From Mucilaginibacter sp. OK098 (GTDB lineage Bacteria; Bacteroidota; Bacteroidia; Sphingobacteriales; Sphingobacteriaceae), in the NCBI RefSeq assembly GCF_900142915.1, contig NZ_FRCM01000001.1, positions 186,001 to 250,000 of the forward strand: 64,000 nt of DNA. Reading direction: 5' to 3'. The notes below the pieces were generated by a model. The model was given only the letters and a program-made list of their open reading frames with translations, made no database searches and had not been told where the DNA came from. Below, piece after piece: positions 34,142 to 43,547 of the stretch (position 1 is the stretch's first letter; every line of letters begins with the position of its first letter). The translations under genes were made by a program, and so were the position numbers.

Positions 34142-34612
34142 TTAAACAATTTCTTTGCTTTTAAAAACACTGAAATCCATATCCATGGGACGTATTATTG
34201 ACCATGTTGAATGGATCACATACCATTCACCGTCGCCCTCTTTCTGAAATACCTCAATGCAATTATAATCCACATCTACCAGGTTTGTTTGGGAAAAAAG
34301 CTGATAAGTTAATACTGCCATATCTTGCCCAAACTGCACTCTGGGGTCACGAACCTCGAAGTTTTCAGCCTTTAATTTTCCTTCAACCCTTTTTAATAGA
34401 GCGGCCATGTCTTCAAACTGCTCGATACGCTTCGGTTCCACCGCATCAAAATAGGTAAAGCTGCGTTTTGACCAGAGTCCTGCATAGCCCGATACATCGC
34501 CGTTAAACCACTTTTCAAGCGCCGATTTTTCCAGGCCTATGATATACTCTGCCATCTGTTTTTCGTCATCATTTCTATAATGCCAAATTTTCTTTGATCC
34601 TTCGTCTTTCAT
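34142..34612 (-). CDS. NTF2-like (DUF4440) protein
   Basis: 156 residues, no signal peptide. NTF2-like pattern: EKSALEKWFNGDVSGYAGLW, then YFDAVEPKRIEQFEDMAALL and strands ending in GEWYVIHSTWSIIRP. Probably a small enzyme or ligand-binding protein of unknown substrate. It is divergent from the AraC gene at 34752 and may be its target. Confidence 0.78.
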   Translation of the reverse strand: MKDEGSKKIWHYRNDDEKQMAEYIIGLEKSALEKWFNGDVSGYAGLWSKRSFTYFDAVEPKRIEQFEDMAALLKRVEGKLKAENFEVRDPRVQFGQDMAVLTYQLFSQTNLVDVDYNCIEVFQKEGDGEWYVIHSTWSIIRPMDMDFSVFKSKEIV

Positions 34613-34751
34613 AATTACCTATGTTTTACGTGTGCACAAAGTTAGCCTACTTATTAACGGTCACCTATGAATTTAAAGGGAAAGAAATGTCACTTTTCAG
34701 GACAAGTTTCCACATTATCACTACTTTTATAGGATACTAAACAATTGATAA

Positions 34752-35621
34752 ATGAAATCAATACATCAATATAATTTCTATCGGAAAAAATATGCTATAG
34801 ATTTACTCATTGACGTGGTTGCAATCAAAGATTTCAAAAAGTTTATCGAAAAAAATCCAACCCACCGCTTATCTTATTTTGATTTGACATTTATTGTAGA
34901 AGGCAATGAGGAATTGGTTATTAACGATTCCAAAATGATAGTAAAGCGGGGCGATATTGTGTGTTCAATTCCAGGGCAAGTGTGGAGTTGGCAAGAAAAT
35001 ACTAAACTTGAGGGTTATGCATTAGTCTTTGAAGAGGACTTTCTCCTTTCCTTTTTTATGGATAGGTATTTTTTGAGAAATCTTAGTTATCTGCAAGTTC
35101 ATCGTCCATCGCCATTATTAACTGCAAATGAAGAGCAATTTGAGATACTTCTGCAGCACTTAAATTCCCTAAGATCTGAAATATTAAAACTAGCTGACTG
35201 CAACACTGATATTTTAAGGGCTTTGTTATACCTTATTTTAAGCCTGTTGGGAAACTGCGAATTGAGAGCCTTGAATAATTCCGAACAAAAGCCGGTCATA
35301 ATCATATACCGGTATATTGAATCGTTTACCAGTTTGGTGGATGCTAATTTTATGACAAAACGTGATCTTCCATTTTATGCTGATAAGTTATTTATCACGA
35401 CCAACTACCTGAATAAAATAGCAAAAGAGGTTCTGGGATCAACAGCGAAAAAATACATATTAAATAAAACAATCCAAGAGTCTAAAAATTTACTCAACTA
35501 CACTAGTTTATCTATTGCCGAAATCAGTGATAAACTCAATATAGAAACTCCGTCTTATTTCGTCCGTATGTTCCGCAAACATACCGGTATGACACCAAAA
35601 ACATTTAGAAATAATTGTTAA
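34752..35621 (+). CDS. AraC-family transcriptional regulator
   Basis: 289 residues. Cupin-like sensor in the N-terminal half (SKMIVKRGDIVCSIPGQVWS), then a long linker helix and an AraC DNA-binding domain (FYADKLFITTNYLNKIAKEV; SIAEISDKLNIETPSYFVRM) ending TGMTPKTFRN. AT-rich and normal for the genome. It is divergent from the DUF4440 gene; no clear operator was found in the 139-base gap. Confidence 0.88.
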   Translation: MKSIHQYNFYRKKYAIDLLIDVVAIKDFKKFIEKNPTHRLSYFDLTFIVEGNEELVINDSKMIVKRGDIVCSIPGQVWSWQENTKLEGYALVFEEDFLLSFFMDRYFLRNLSYLQVHRPSPLLTANEEQFEILLQHLNSLRSEILKLADCNTDILRALLYLILSLLGNCELRALNNSEQKPVIIIYRYIESFTSLVDANFMTKRDLPFYADKLFITTNYLNKIAKEVLGSTAKKYILNKTIQESKNLLNYTSLSIAEISDKLNIETPSYFVRMFRKHTGMTPKTFRNNC

Positions 35622-35778
35622 ATCTTGACGATCCGATACAGCTTCAATAGTCCGGAAAAGTGACGCTTTAATCCTTATTTATGTTTAAAGGAAGGAGGAA
35701 TTTTCACATAATTTTACATTGAACGCATTGAAACATTTTTGTCGAACTATGACAAATTTCAAAGAAAAATATACGACA

Positions 35779-36159
35779 ATGAATATCGAAGAATTTAGAG
35801 CATACTGTTTGTCACTTAAAGGGGCTCATGATAAGATGCCCTTTAACAAAGCAACTTCCGATTATGATAAAAACATATTGACTTTCAGCGTAATGGATAA
35901 ATGGTTTTGCTTTGTTAATATCGAAGAGTTTGATTTTTGTGACCTGAAATGCGATCCAATAGAATCAAAACGACTTCAAGAAGAATACGAAGGGATCACT
36001 CCAGGCTATCATATGAATAAAGACCATTGGATAAGTGTTCATTTTAAAAAAGATGTTCCAAAAAGTAAAATTGAATCTTTAGTACAGGATTCGTATGATT
36101 TGGTTATAGCAGGGTTGACTAAAAAACAGCAGAAAGAGTTAGAAAAAAGTCCAAAATAA
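35779..36159 (+). CDS. MmcQ/YjbR-family protein
   Basis: 126 residues from ATG 35779, where the family consensus begins (MNIEEFRAYCLSLKGAHDKM); two earlier ATGs (35719, 35749) add 10-20 non-conserved residues. Conserved parts are KWFCFVNIEEFDFCDLKCDP and NKDHWISVHFKKDVPKSKIE, with a Lys-rich tail. It is clearly paralogous to the gene at 33629, with which it flanks the DUF4440/AraC pair. Function unknown. Confidence 0.83.
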   Translation: MNIEEFRAYCLSLKGAHDKMPFNKATSDYDKNILTFSVMDKWFCFVNIEEFDFCDLKCDPIESKRLQEEYEGITPGYHMNKDHWISVHFKKDVPKSKIESLVQDSYDLVIAGLTKKQQKELEKSPK

Positions 36160-36700
36160 CATGACAATATCTAATTTCTCGAAGGGTATTTGTCAGATTC
36201 TTCTGAGAGGTTAACTTTCATACCTTAAACTAACAAAATCATAGATTCAAATTATCTTTTACCTATTTGTTATATCGTTGTGTTCTATTTAATTATAGAA
36301 GTCAGGGACCTTTTTAATAGTAGCCATTGTTCGCTGTCATGCCCCAATATATATACGCTGGTTCGGCAACAGGAGGATCGCGTATGAATTTTTCTGGGAG
36401 CCCGGTATTTACCAGGATATTTTTACTATCTTCCGTCTGGATCAAATAACCCGGTACCGGTGATAGCTTTAAAATATCCGGCAAACAAACCGGCCTTACT
36501 CAAATAAGTATCACTTCATATTTCCGGTATAAAATATGATTCAGTATTACCGTGGTAATACCTCGCCAGACTCGGAAAAAGTACCAGTTGGTCCATTGGC
36601 ATCCAGCAGGGCTAATGCTACGCCTGTTTTCGCACCGTCTTCCGCCCTGTCAAGCGTCATTTCGCTTGCCCGTAAATAATATTGAGCGTCCACGCTCAAT
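36160..36700. other. Intergenic region upstream of ssrA 3' end, no gene
   Basis: 540 bases without a supported ORF. A palindrome ATTGAGCGT / ACGCTCAAT with a 2-base loop lies at 36681-36700. The short ORF 36552-36800 runs into the tmRNA and is not real. Confidence 0.5.
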
Positions 36701-36731
36701 AAAAAAGCCTTCAGAAACTAATCTGAAGGCC
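36701..36731 (-). terminator. Terminator currently serving ssrA
   Basis: On the minus strand GCCTTCAGA / TCTGAAGGC form a 9-bp stem with a 6-base loop followed by TTTTTT, starting 6 bases after the tmRNA 3' end. It differs from the stem at 26609, as expected if it came with the island. Confidence 0.8.
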
Positions 36732-36736
36732 TTCAG

Positions 36737-37102
36737 TGGAGCCGGAGGGATTCGAACCCTCGTCCAAACATGGTATAAGGTAAGCTTTCTACATGCTTAG
36801 CTTCTGTTTAATTGTAGGGAAGGGGAAGGCCAGTTGCTTGCCTGTACCGTCTTCCTTAGGTGCTTTATCTCGCCCGCTATGCACACCTTAAGCAGGCCAG
36901 TTCCATCTGTCGATGCCCCTGATGCCGATCCGATGAAACGGAAAACCGGCGGGACAAAAGCTAGCTAAATTCTAAATTAAGCAGCTAAGGCGTAGTTATT
37001 TTCGCCATTTGTGATTTTGAGTGTTCTGATTAGAGCGCTAATTCACCCAACGCGCTGCATGCTTACTTACTTATCTCCATCCTGTCAATTCCGGTCGACC
37101 CC
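36737..37102 (-). ncRNA. ssrA: tmRNA
   Basis: The 5' end GGGGTCGACCGGAATTGACA (acceptor GGGGTCG) pairs with 3' CGGCTCC, the T arm TTCGAAT is present, and the reading frame ACA AAT GGC GAA AAT AAC ... GCT TAA at ~36975-37010 encodes the tag ending GENNYALAA, the Bacteroidota consensus. Length 366 bases; CCA is not encoded. It rescues stalled ribosomes with SmpB. The 3' end carries the att core repeated at 26641 and 31804. Confidence 0.95.
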
Positions 37103-37170
37103 ATTTTTTAGAGTTTGCAGTTGCCCGTGGGCAATTAGCAGTATTTTGATAAGGGTACAAAGATACACTA

Positions 37171-37252
37171 TTGAGGTGAAAGGCAAAAGGATAAAGGTAA
37201 AAGGTATTTTCTTTTTGCCTTTCGCCTTTTACCTTTCCGCTTTTACCTCTTC
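37171..37252. repeat. Inverted repeat of AAAGG units overlapping the aminotransferase 3' end
   Basis: AAAGGCAAAAGGATAAAGGT... on the left and its complement (GCCTTTCGCCTTTTACCTTT) on the right form a long imperfect hairpin. The last codons of the aminotransferase lie within its right arm. Confidence 0.5.
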
Positions 37253-38455
37253 CACGTCAACTGAACGTCCCGGATACACCTTCAACGCTTCATCCAGGCA
37301 GATCATTGCTTTTTCAATATCGTTGTTGTTCAAAACGTATGCCATTCTAACTTCGTTCAAGCCGGCGCCAGGGGTGCTGTAAAAGCCGGTTGCCGGGGCC
37401 ATCATAACTGTTTGATTTTCATAGCTGAAACTTTCCAGCATCCACTGGCAAAATTTATCGGCATTGTCTATCGGTAGTTTTGCTACCACGTAAAATGCAC
37501 CACCGGGATTGGGGCAATAAACGCCTTCCATTTTATTAAGGGCGTTTACTATGGTGTTGCGGCGGCCGGTATATTCTTTATTTACTTTTTCAAAATATTC
37601 ATCAGGGGTATCAACAGCTGCTTCGCCGGCAATTTGCTCAACCATTCCTGCGCTAAGCCGTGCCTGTGCAAACTTTAAACCTGCAGCCAACACAGCTTTG
37701 TTTTTGGTGATCAGGCAGCCTAAACGCGCACCACAGGCGCTGTAACGCTTGCTCACGGTATCCATCACAATTACATTTTCTTCCAGGCCATCCAGGTGCA
37801 TTGGCGATATAAATGATTGCCCGTCATAGCAAAACTCGCGGTAAGCCTCATCGCTGAATAAATACAGGTCGTACTTTAATGCCAACTCTTTTAATGCTTC
37901 CAGTTCCTCTTTAGAATATAGATATCCTGTCGGGTTATTAGGGTTACAGATAATAATAGCCTTGGTTTTATCAGTTATCAGCTTTTCAAACTCGCTGATA
38001 GGAGGCAGGGCAAAACCATTTTCAATATATGACAGAATGGGCTTAACCACAATATCACTCTGGCAGGCAAAGCCATTATAGTTGGCATAAAAAGGCTCAG
38101 GAATTATTACCTCATCACTCGGATCTAGGCAGGCCATCATGGCTATAGTAATAGCTTCCGATCCGCCTGTGGTAACAATTATATTTTCGGGCGTAATGTT
38201 ATAGCCCAGTTTGTTATAATATTCAGTAAGCTTTTTGCGGTATGATAAAGTTCCTTCTGATGGTGTATAAGCCCAAACTTTAAAATCAATATTTTTAATG
38301 GCGTTAAGCATCCCTTCCGGTGTTTCAATATCCGGCTGGCCTATATTTAAATGATAAACTTTTTTACCTGCAAGCTTAGCCTTATCAGCAAAAGGCGTTA
38401 ATTTACGAATAGGAGAGGCAGGCATTTGCTGCCCTTTGTGCGATATTTTTGGCAT
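37229..38455 (-). CDS. Class I pyridoxal-phosphate aminotransferase (AspC-like)
   Basis: 408 residues. Fold type I pattern: KVYHLNIGQPDIETPEGMLN, VTTGGSEAITIAMMAC, IICNPNNPTGYLYSKEELEA, DEAYREFCYDG and the PLP lysine in MDTVSKRYSACGARLGC. The closest families are aspartate or aromatic amino acid aminotransferases of the I-gamma type. The substrate is not fixed by sequence. It is a single gene; the last ~15 residues (GRSVDVEEVKAER) overlap an intergenic repeat and may be a recent extension. Confidence 0.92.
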   Translation of the reverse strand: MPKISHKGQQMPASPIRKLTPFADKAKLAGKKVYHLNIGQPDIETPEGMLNAIKNIDFKVWAYTPSEGTLSYRKKLTEYYNKLGYNITPENIIVTTGGSEAITIAMMACLDPSDEVIIPEPFYANYNGFACQSDIVVKPILSYIENGFALPPISEFEKLITDKTKAIIICNPNNPTGYLYSKEELEALKELALKYDLYLFSDEAYREFCYDGQSFISPMHLDGLEENVIVMDTVSKRYSACGARLGCLITKNKAVLAAGLKFAQARLSAGMVEQIAGEAAVDTPDEYFEKVNKEYTGRRNTIVNALNKMEGVYCPNPGGAFYVVAKLPIDNADKFCQWMLESFSYENQTVMMAPATGFYSTPGAGLNEVRMAYVLNNNDIEKAMICLDEALKVYPGRSVDVEEVKAER

Positions 38456-38484
38456 GGCACAAAATTAGTAAATTTAGTCCGAAA

Positions 38485-38879
38485 GTCGGGAAAGTCCGAA
38501 AGTCCGAAAGAAATAGTTTGAAGTTTTTGAAAAACAAAAAAGACGCGGATTATCTCGTCTTTTAAAATGTCTTTTTTTCAAGTCTCTCCGCTAACCAGCG
38601 GAGGAGATTTAGAGGGGGCTTTAGGAGAATGCCTTTAATTACTGCTCGCCGGTTTCGCAACCACCTCGCCAACAATTTTAGTCCGGAAAGTCCGGAAGTC
38701 CGAAAGAAATAGTTTGCTCAGGTAAATCTTTCTAAAACAAAAGAGACACGATTGCTCGTGTCTTTAAAAGTATCTTTTTTTCAAGTCTCCCCAACCGGGG
38801 GAGATTTAGAGGGGGCTCCAGGAGAATGCCTTTAATTACTACTTGCCGGCTTCGCAACTACTTCGCCCACAATATTTAA
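38485..38879. repeat. Two ~197-bp tandem copies including the 3' end of the DUF1573 gene
   Basis: Copy A (38485-38680) and copy B (38681-38879) share GTCCGAAAGAAATAGTTTG, the hairpin near TTTTTTTCAAGTCTC, GGAGATTTAGAGGGGGCT and AGGAGAATGCCTTTAATTAC. In copy A the minus strand still encodes KIVGEVVAKPASSN plus stop, the exact C-terminus of the intact gene at 38832, but it is cut off from any start. Confidence 0.75.
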
Positions 38880-39230
38880 ATTTTTCTGCGGGGTTTCAGC
38901 ATTTGAAGTAACAACAATTACCTTATTAAACGGAGCGGCAACTGCAGCGTTATAAGTAATTTTTATATTGCCTTTTTCACCGCTTTTAACCGGTGTTTTG
39001 GTGTAATCAGCAATGGTACAGCCACATGTAGGCCTTACATCGGTTAAAATAAGTGGCTGCTTACCTACATTGGTAAATTCAAATACGGTAGTAACAGGCG
39101 TTCCTTGTGGTATTTTACCAAAGTCGTGTTTTTCCTCGTTGAATTTAAATACAGGTTTTTCACTATCTTGTGCCGATGCGGTGAAAGCGAAACCTAAAAT
39201 TACTGCGAATACTAATAAAATCTTCTTCAT
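38832..39230 (-). CDS. DUF1573 periplasmic protein
   Basis: 132 residues. Signal peptide about 1-20 (MKKILLVFAVILGFAFTASA). One immunoglobulin-like DUF1573 domain: KFNEEKHDFGKIPQGTPVTT, TNVGKQPLILTDVRPTCGCT with the usual CxC, and YNAAVAAPFNKVIVVTSNA. The family is common in Bacteroidota, exported, and of unknown role. The last 14 codons are duplicated just downstream. Confidence 0.9.
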   Translation of the reverse strand: MKKILLVFAVILGFAFTASAQDSEKPVFKFNEEKHDFGKIPQGTPVTTVFEFTNVGKQPLILTDVRPTCGCTIADYTKTPVKSGEKGNIKITYNAAVAAPFNKVIVVTSNAETPQKNLNIVGEVVAKPASSN

Positions 39231-39366
39231 AATGTTGATTTGATAAACACAAATATAAAAGGTTTAATGTAATAATAAAACTATTACTGAAACTGTATGT
39301 TTTATATGCAATAATGCCAAATACAGAATAGAATTTTATAATTTTACCCCCTAAACAAAATATTAT

Positions 39367-41799
39367 ATGCCCGAAACTGCAATTAACGCTACCGGCCTAT
39401 TGAATACCGCAGAGCTCAGTTTTGAAGATTTTAAGAAAGTTGTGATCAATGATTACCGCATAGGCTACGAAAGCAGGCAGGCGAGTTTGATTGGTCGCAG
39501 GGAGGTGCTCACCGGTAAGGCTAAGTTTGGAATATTTGGCGACGGTAAAGAAGTTGCCCAGCTTGCTATGGCTAAAGCTTTTAAAAAGGGCGACTGGCGT
39601 GCAGGTTATTACCGCGATCAAACGTTTATGTTTGCGACGGGTATGAGCAATCTGAACGAATTTTTTGCCCAGCTTTATGCTTACCCCGAAATTGATAAGG
39701 ACCCGGCATCAGCTGGCAGGCAAATGAATTGCCATTATGCTACGCGCTTTATAAATGAAGACGGCAGTTGGGTAAACCAGGCCGAAACCATGAACTGCTC
39801 GGCCGATATTTCAACAACTGGCGGTCATATGCCGCGTTTGTTGGGTTTGGCCTACGCCTCAAAGCTATACAGGCAAAATAACCAACTTGAATATTTGAAC
39901 AAATTTTCGGTTAAAGGTAATGAAGTAGCTTTCGGAACAATAGGTAACGGATCTACATCCGAAGGCTTGTTTTTTGAGACTTTTAATGCCGCCGGTGTTT
40001 TACAGGTACCAATGGCTATTTCTGTTTGGGATGATGCCTACGCAATATCGGTTCCGGCTAAATTGCAAACCACTAAAGAAGATATATCTGAAATATTAAA
40101 AGGTTTTCAGCGCGAAAAGGGTACCAACGGCTACGAAATCTATAAAGTTAAGGGCTGGGACTATGTAGCGCTTTGCGAAACCTATGAGCGTGCTATTGCG
40201 CTGTGCCGTGCGGAGCATGTGCCGGTTTTGATCCACGTTATTGAAATGACGCAGCCGCAGGGCCACTCTACATCAGGATCGCATGAGCGTTATAAATCAA
40301 AGGAGCGCCTGGCCTGGGAAGAAGAACATGATTGCCTTTTGCAAATGCGTAAATGGATGGTTGCTTCGGCAATTGCTGCTGAAGCAGATATTGATGAAAT
40401 TGAGGCAACTGCTAAAAAGTATGTACGGGAAGTACAAAAGCAAGTATGGAACGAGCTAAGCAACGAGATCCTTTCTGAGTTAAATGATGCGGCGCGATTA
40501 ATTGAGAGGCTTGCCCAGGAAGTTCCCGAGCAGGATGAACTGCTGGGCGTAGTTGCTGAACTGCGTGATTGTGTTGATCCGGGTCGTAAAGATGTGGTTG
40601 CGGCTATCCGTAAATCGCTGCGCCTTACTGTAAAACATAATACTGCTCAAAAACAGGAGCTGATAAGCTGGCTTGCTGATGAAAATGTAAAAAACGAAAA
40701 ACGTTATAGCTCTAAATTATTTACCGGAACGCAGTATTCACCTTTAAATGTTTCAAACGTACCGGTTAGGTATTTCGAAGATTCGAAAGCTATTGATGGC
40801 CGCGAGATCTTAAACGCTTGTTTTGATGCCAATTTTGAGCGTGATAAAAGCATTGTGGCTTTTGGCGAGGATGTAGGCGCAATTGGCGACGTAAACCAGG
40901 GATTTGCCGGCTTACAAAGTAAATACGGCGATCTGCGTTTAACAGACACTGGCATTCGTGAGGCTACAATCATAGGACAGGGGATGGGCCTGGCGATGCG
41001 TGGTTTAAAACCGATAGCCGAGATCCAGTATCTTGATTATCTTTTATATTCAATAAACGTTTTGAGCGATGACCTTGCAAGTTTAAGCTATCGCACCCGC
41101 GGTGGTCAAAAAGCGCCTTTAATTGTGCGTACCCGCGGGCACCGGTTGGAAGGTATTTGGCATTCAGGCTCTCCGCTGGGGCTGATCTTAAATTCAATGC
41201 GCGGCCTGCATATTTGCGTACCACGCGATATGACACAGGCTGCAGGTATGTACAATGTATTGCTAAGAGGCGATGAGCCGGCATTAGTAATTGAGTGTTT
41301 AAATGGCTACCGTTTAAAAGAGCGGTTGCCGGCCAATGTTGGCGAGTTCACTGTGCCCTTAGGGAAAGCTGAAATTTTGAATCAGGGTACTGACGTTACC
41401 GTTATATCCTACGGGTCAACTTTACGCATAGTTATGGAAGCTGTTAATGAGCTTGAGAAATTGGGGATCAGCATTGAAGTTATTGATCCGCAAACGCTAT
41501 ACCCTTTTGATACGGATAATGTTTGTGGTAACTCTTTAAAGAAAACCAGTAAGCTATTAATTGTAGATGAAGACCTGCCCGGCGCGGCTTCCGCTTATAT
41601 TTTACAGCGGGTGATTGAAGATCAGAAAGGTTATTACTCGCTTGATGTTCAGCCAAAAACGCTTACCGGAAAAGAGCACAGGCCACCTTACGGATCAGAC
41701 GGAGGCTACTTCAGTAAACCATCATTGGACGATATTATTGAAGCTGTTTATAGTTTAATGAACGAAACGGATCCGCATAAATATCCGGCCATTTATTAG
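39367..41799 (+). CDS. Fused alpha/beta E1 component of a 2-oxoacid dehydrogenase complex
   Basis: 810 residues. The N-terminal alpha part (about 20-380) has the TPP motif in GTIGNGSTSEGLFFETFNAA (GNG in place of the more usual GDG), and THGH-like ISTTGGHMPRLLGLAY. After a helical linker comes the beta part (about 470-810), with FGEDVGAIGDVNQGFAGLQS, EIQYLDYLLYSINVLSDDLA and RTRGHRLEGIWHSGSPLG. The substrate is a branched-chain or similar 2-oxo acid; E2 and E3 are not here. Such fusions are usual in Bacteroidota. Confidence 0.92.
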   Translation: MPETAINATGLLNTAELSFEDFKKVVINDYRIGYESRQASLIGRREVLTGKAKFGIFGDGKEVAQLAMAKAFKKGDWRAGYYRDQTFMFATGMSNLNEFFAQLYAYPEIDKDPASAGRQMNCHYATRFINEDGSWVNQAETMNCSADISTTGGHMPRLLGLAYASKLYRQNNQLEYLNKFSVKGNEVAFGTIGNGSTSEGLFFETFNAAGVLQVPMAISVWDDAYAISVPAKLQTTKEDISEILKGFQREKGTNGYEIYKVKGWDYVALCETYERAIALCRAEHVPVLIHVIEMTQPQGHSTSGSHERYKSKERLAWEEEHDCLLQMRKWMVASAIAAEADIDEIEATAKKYVREVQKQVWNELSNEILSELNDAARLIERLAQEVPEQDELLGVVAELRDCVDPGRKDVVAAIRKSLRLTVKHNTAQKQELISWLADENVKNEKRYSSKLFTGTQYSPLNVSNVPVRYFEDSKAIDGREILNACFDANFERDKSIVAFGEDVGAIGDVNQGFAGLQSKYGDLRLTDTGIREATIIGQGMGLAMRGLKPIAEIQYLDYLLYSINVLSDDLASLSYRTRGGQKAPLIVRTRGHRLEGIWHSGSPLGLILNSMRGLHICVPRDMTQAAGMYNVLLRGDEPALVIECLNGYRLKERLPANVGEFTVPLGKAEILNQGTDVTVISYGSTLRIVMEAVNELEKLGISIEVIDPQTLYPFDTDNVCGNSLKKTSKLLIVDEDLPGAASAYILQRVIEDQKGYYSLDVQPKTLTGKEHRPPYGSDGGYFSKPSLDDIIEAVYSLMNETDPHKYPAIY

Positions 41800-41889
41800 T
41801 TAGTGAATTGGTGAGTTAGTGAATTAGTGATGGTTGAATATTTAATTACTGAGTTAGCTGTTTGTCATTAAATCTCATTTATAACCCCA

Positions 41890-41944
41890 TTTTTTATAAT
41901 AATCTTACTTTTGCGTCCTGGTCAAAATGACCAGGACGTTTTTA
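41890..41944 (+). promoter_or_regulatory. Nitroreductase promoter with perfect hairpin at the transcript start
   Basis: The -7 element TACTTTTG (41906-41913) is directly followed by an 11-bp perfect stem (CGTCCTGGTCA, loop AAA, TGACCAGGACG, 41914-41938) and TTTTTATTTT. The stem would sit at the 5' end of the nitroreductase mRNA, 17 bases before its ATG; it also looks like a terminator for the upstream E1 gene. Confidence 0.55.
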
Positions 41945-41955
41945 TTTTACATCAT

Positions 41956-42534
41956 ATGGACACTACATTTTCAACGATAACAAATATTATAAAAAACCGC
42001 CGCAGTGTTAAGGCACAGGCAATGAATGGGAATAAGATCCCCAATGGACATATTGCCGCTATATTAGAATTGGCCAACTGGGCGCCTACACATGCTTATA
42101 CCGAACCATGGCGGTTTATAGTTTATGAAAACCCTGCTGAGTTTTGCACGCAACATGCCGAGCTATACAAACAAAACAGCATGGGCGATAACTTTAACCC
42201 AACGGTTTATAATAACTTAATGCACCAGGGTGATAAAGTCTCGCACCTAATTGTAGCAGTAATGAAGAGGGGTGATTTAGCTAAGATCCCGCCTTTTGAA
42301 GAAATTGCCGCAGCATCATGCGCTATCCAAAATATGCTGCTGGGTGCAACTGCGTTAAATATTGCTTCGTTTTGGAGTACCGGTGGTATGGCGTTAAAAC
42401 CAGTTTTGAAAGAGTTTTTAGGATTCGGCGAGGATGATCTGGTAATGGGAATCCTCTATTTTGGTTACGCCGATGAATACCCCGAAGGACAAAGGAATAC
42501 TGGAATAGAAGAAAAAATAACCTGGGTTAAATAA
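41956..42534 (+). CDS. Nitroreductase-family FMN oxidoreductase
   Basis: 192 residues from ATG 41956. The frame extends upstream to 41911, but that lies inside the hairpin, and the family pattern starts MDTTFSTITNIIKNRRSVKA (RRSVK for FMN phosphate). Further motifs are LELANWAPTHAYTEPWRFIV and ASCAIQNMLLGATALNIASF. It reduces nitro or quinone compounds with NAD(P)H; closest to the single-domain YdjA group. Confidence 0.9.
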   Translation: MDTTFSTITNIIKNRRSVKAQAMNGNKIPNGHIAAILELANWAPTHAYTEPWRFIVYENPAEFCTQHAELYKQNSMGDNFNPTVYNNLMHQGDKVSHLIVAVMKRGDLAKIPPFEEIAAASCAIQNMLLGATALNIASFWSTGGMALKPVLKEFLGFGEDDLVMGILYFGYADEYPEGQRNTGIEEKITWVK

Positions 42535-42759
42535 TAATTAATTAATTCTACAGTTTATTGTAAAGGTCTACCTTTATTAAATTTTTATATTAGAGTTTAA
42601 TATTGATAGATGTAAATTATCTTAAAAGATATTTTTTTAATTATTAAAAGATAGTTTAATTTGCGATAAATTATAAATAGTGGCGAAAGAACAGAACCTA
42701 ATTTTGTTTTTTACGTATAAACGGCCACTAATTGATTATTGATTTAACCCAAGTAAAGA

Positions 42760-43545
42760 ATGAGAAAACCTCTAGGCGGATTTTTATGCATTTTATTGAT
42801 CCTTGCACTTGCTACTATAAGCTGGAAACCGGCAGAAATTAATAAACATACCATCGATTTTAAAAAGGCTTTCTCCGCCAGGGAATTGCTCGAAAAGTAC
42901 ATCAGCAATATTTATGAGTCCGCACATTTACAGAGTTCAGGCTTGGAACTGGATGTTTTTGATAAAGCCGTAACCGGTTTTATGAACTTAAAAGCAACCA
43001 ACAAATTGCCGCAAACCAGCTCAATTCTTACCGTTGTCGACCTTACCAAATCAAGCCACGCAAAGCGGATGTGGATAATTGACATGCTTAATAATGAATT
43101 ACTTATAAATACATGGGTATCACACGGGCATGGCAGCGGTGACGATATGGCCACCAGCTTTTCAAACAGAATTGACTCGCATCAAAGCAGCCTGGGCTTT
43201 TATATTACTGATGATGTTTACTATGGAAAAAACGGCCGCTCCTTACGTTTAGATGGTATGGATGCAGGTTTTAACTCTAACGCCCGCGAGCGTGCTATCG
43301 TAGTGCATGGTGCCGATTATGTTGGCGAAAACGCAATAGATCAAATTGGTCGCCTTGGCCGCAGCTATGGCTGCCCCGCAGTTCCGCTTGATATGTCAGA
43401 CAAGGTTATAGATATTATCAAAAATAAAACGGTTATGTTTATTAATGGTAACGATCATCGGTACAACTCAAAATTTCTGGATCAGGATCTGGCTGCAAGC
43501 TATGTTTTCCCTGGTACAAATAGTAGTGTATTAGCAAGTCTATAA
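42760..43545 (+). CDS. Murein L,D-transpeptidase catalytic-domain protein
   Basis: 261 residues. A signal peptide or N-terminal anchor covers ~1-25. The catalytic domain has RAIVVHGADYVGENAIDQIG and the core GRSYGCPAVPLDMSDKVIDI, with His and the nucleophile Cys in SYGCPAV, of the YkuD-related group often annotated as murein L,D-transpeptidase. It probably forms 3-3 cross-links or attaches proteins in the periplasm. It lies tail-to-tail with another L,D-transpeptidase gene across a long inverted repeat. Confidence 0.87.
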   Translation: MRKPLGGFLCILLILALATISWKPAEINKHTIDFKKAFSARELLEKYISNIYESAHLQSSGLELDVFDKAVTGFMNLKATNKLPQTSSILTVVDLTKSSHAKRMWIIDMLNNELLINTWVSHGHGSGDDMATSFSNRIDSHQSSLGFYITDDVYYGKNGRSLRLDGMDAGFNSNARERAIVVHGADYVGENAIDQIGRLGRSYGCPAVPLDMSDKVIDIIKNKTVMFINGNDHRYNSKFLDQDLAASYVFPGTNSSVLASL

Positions 43546-43547
43546 GA

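Noticed and set aside
36552..36800. 82-residue ORF running into the tmRNA
   Set aside because: Overlaps the ssrA 3' end and its terminator.
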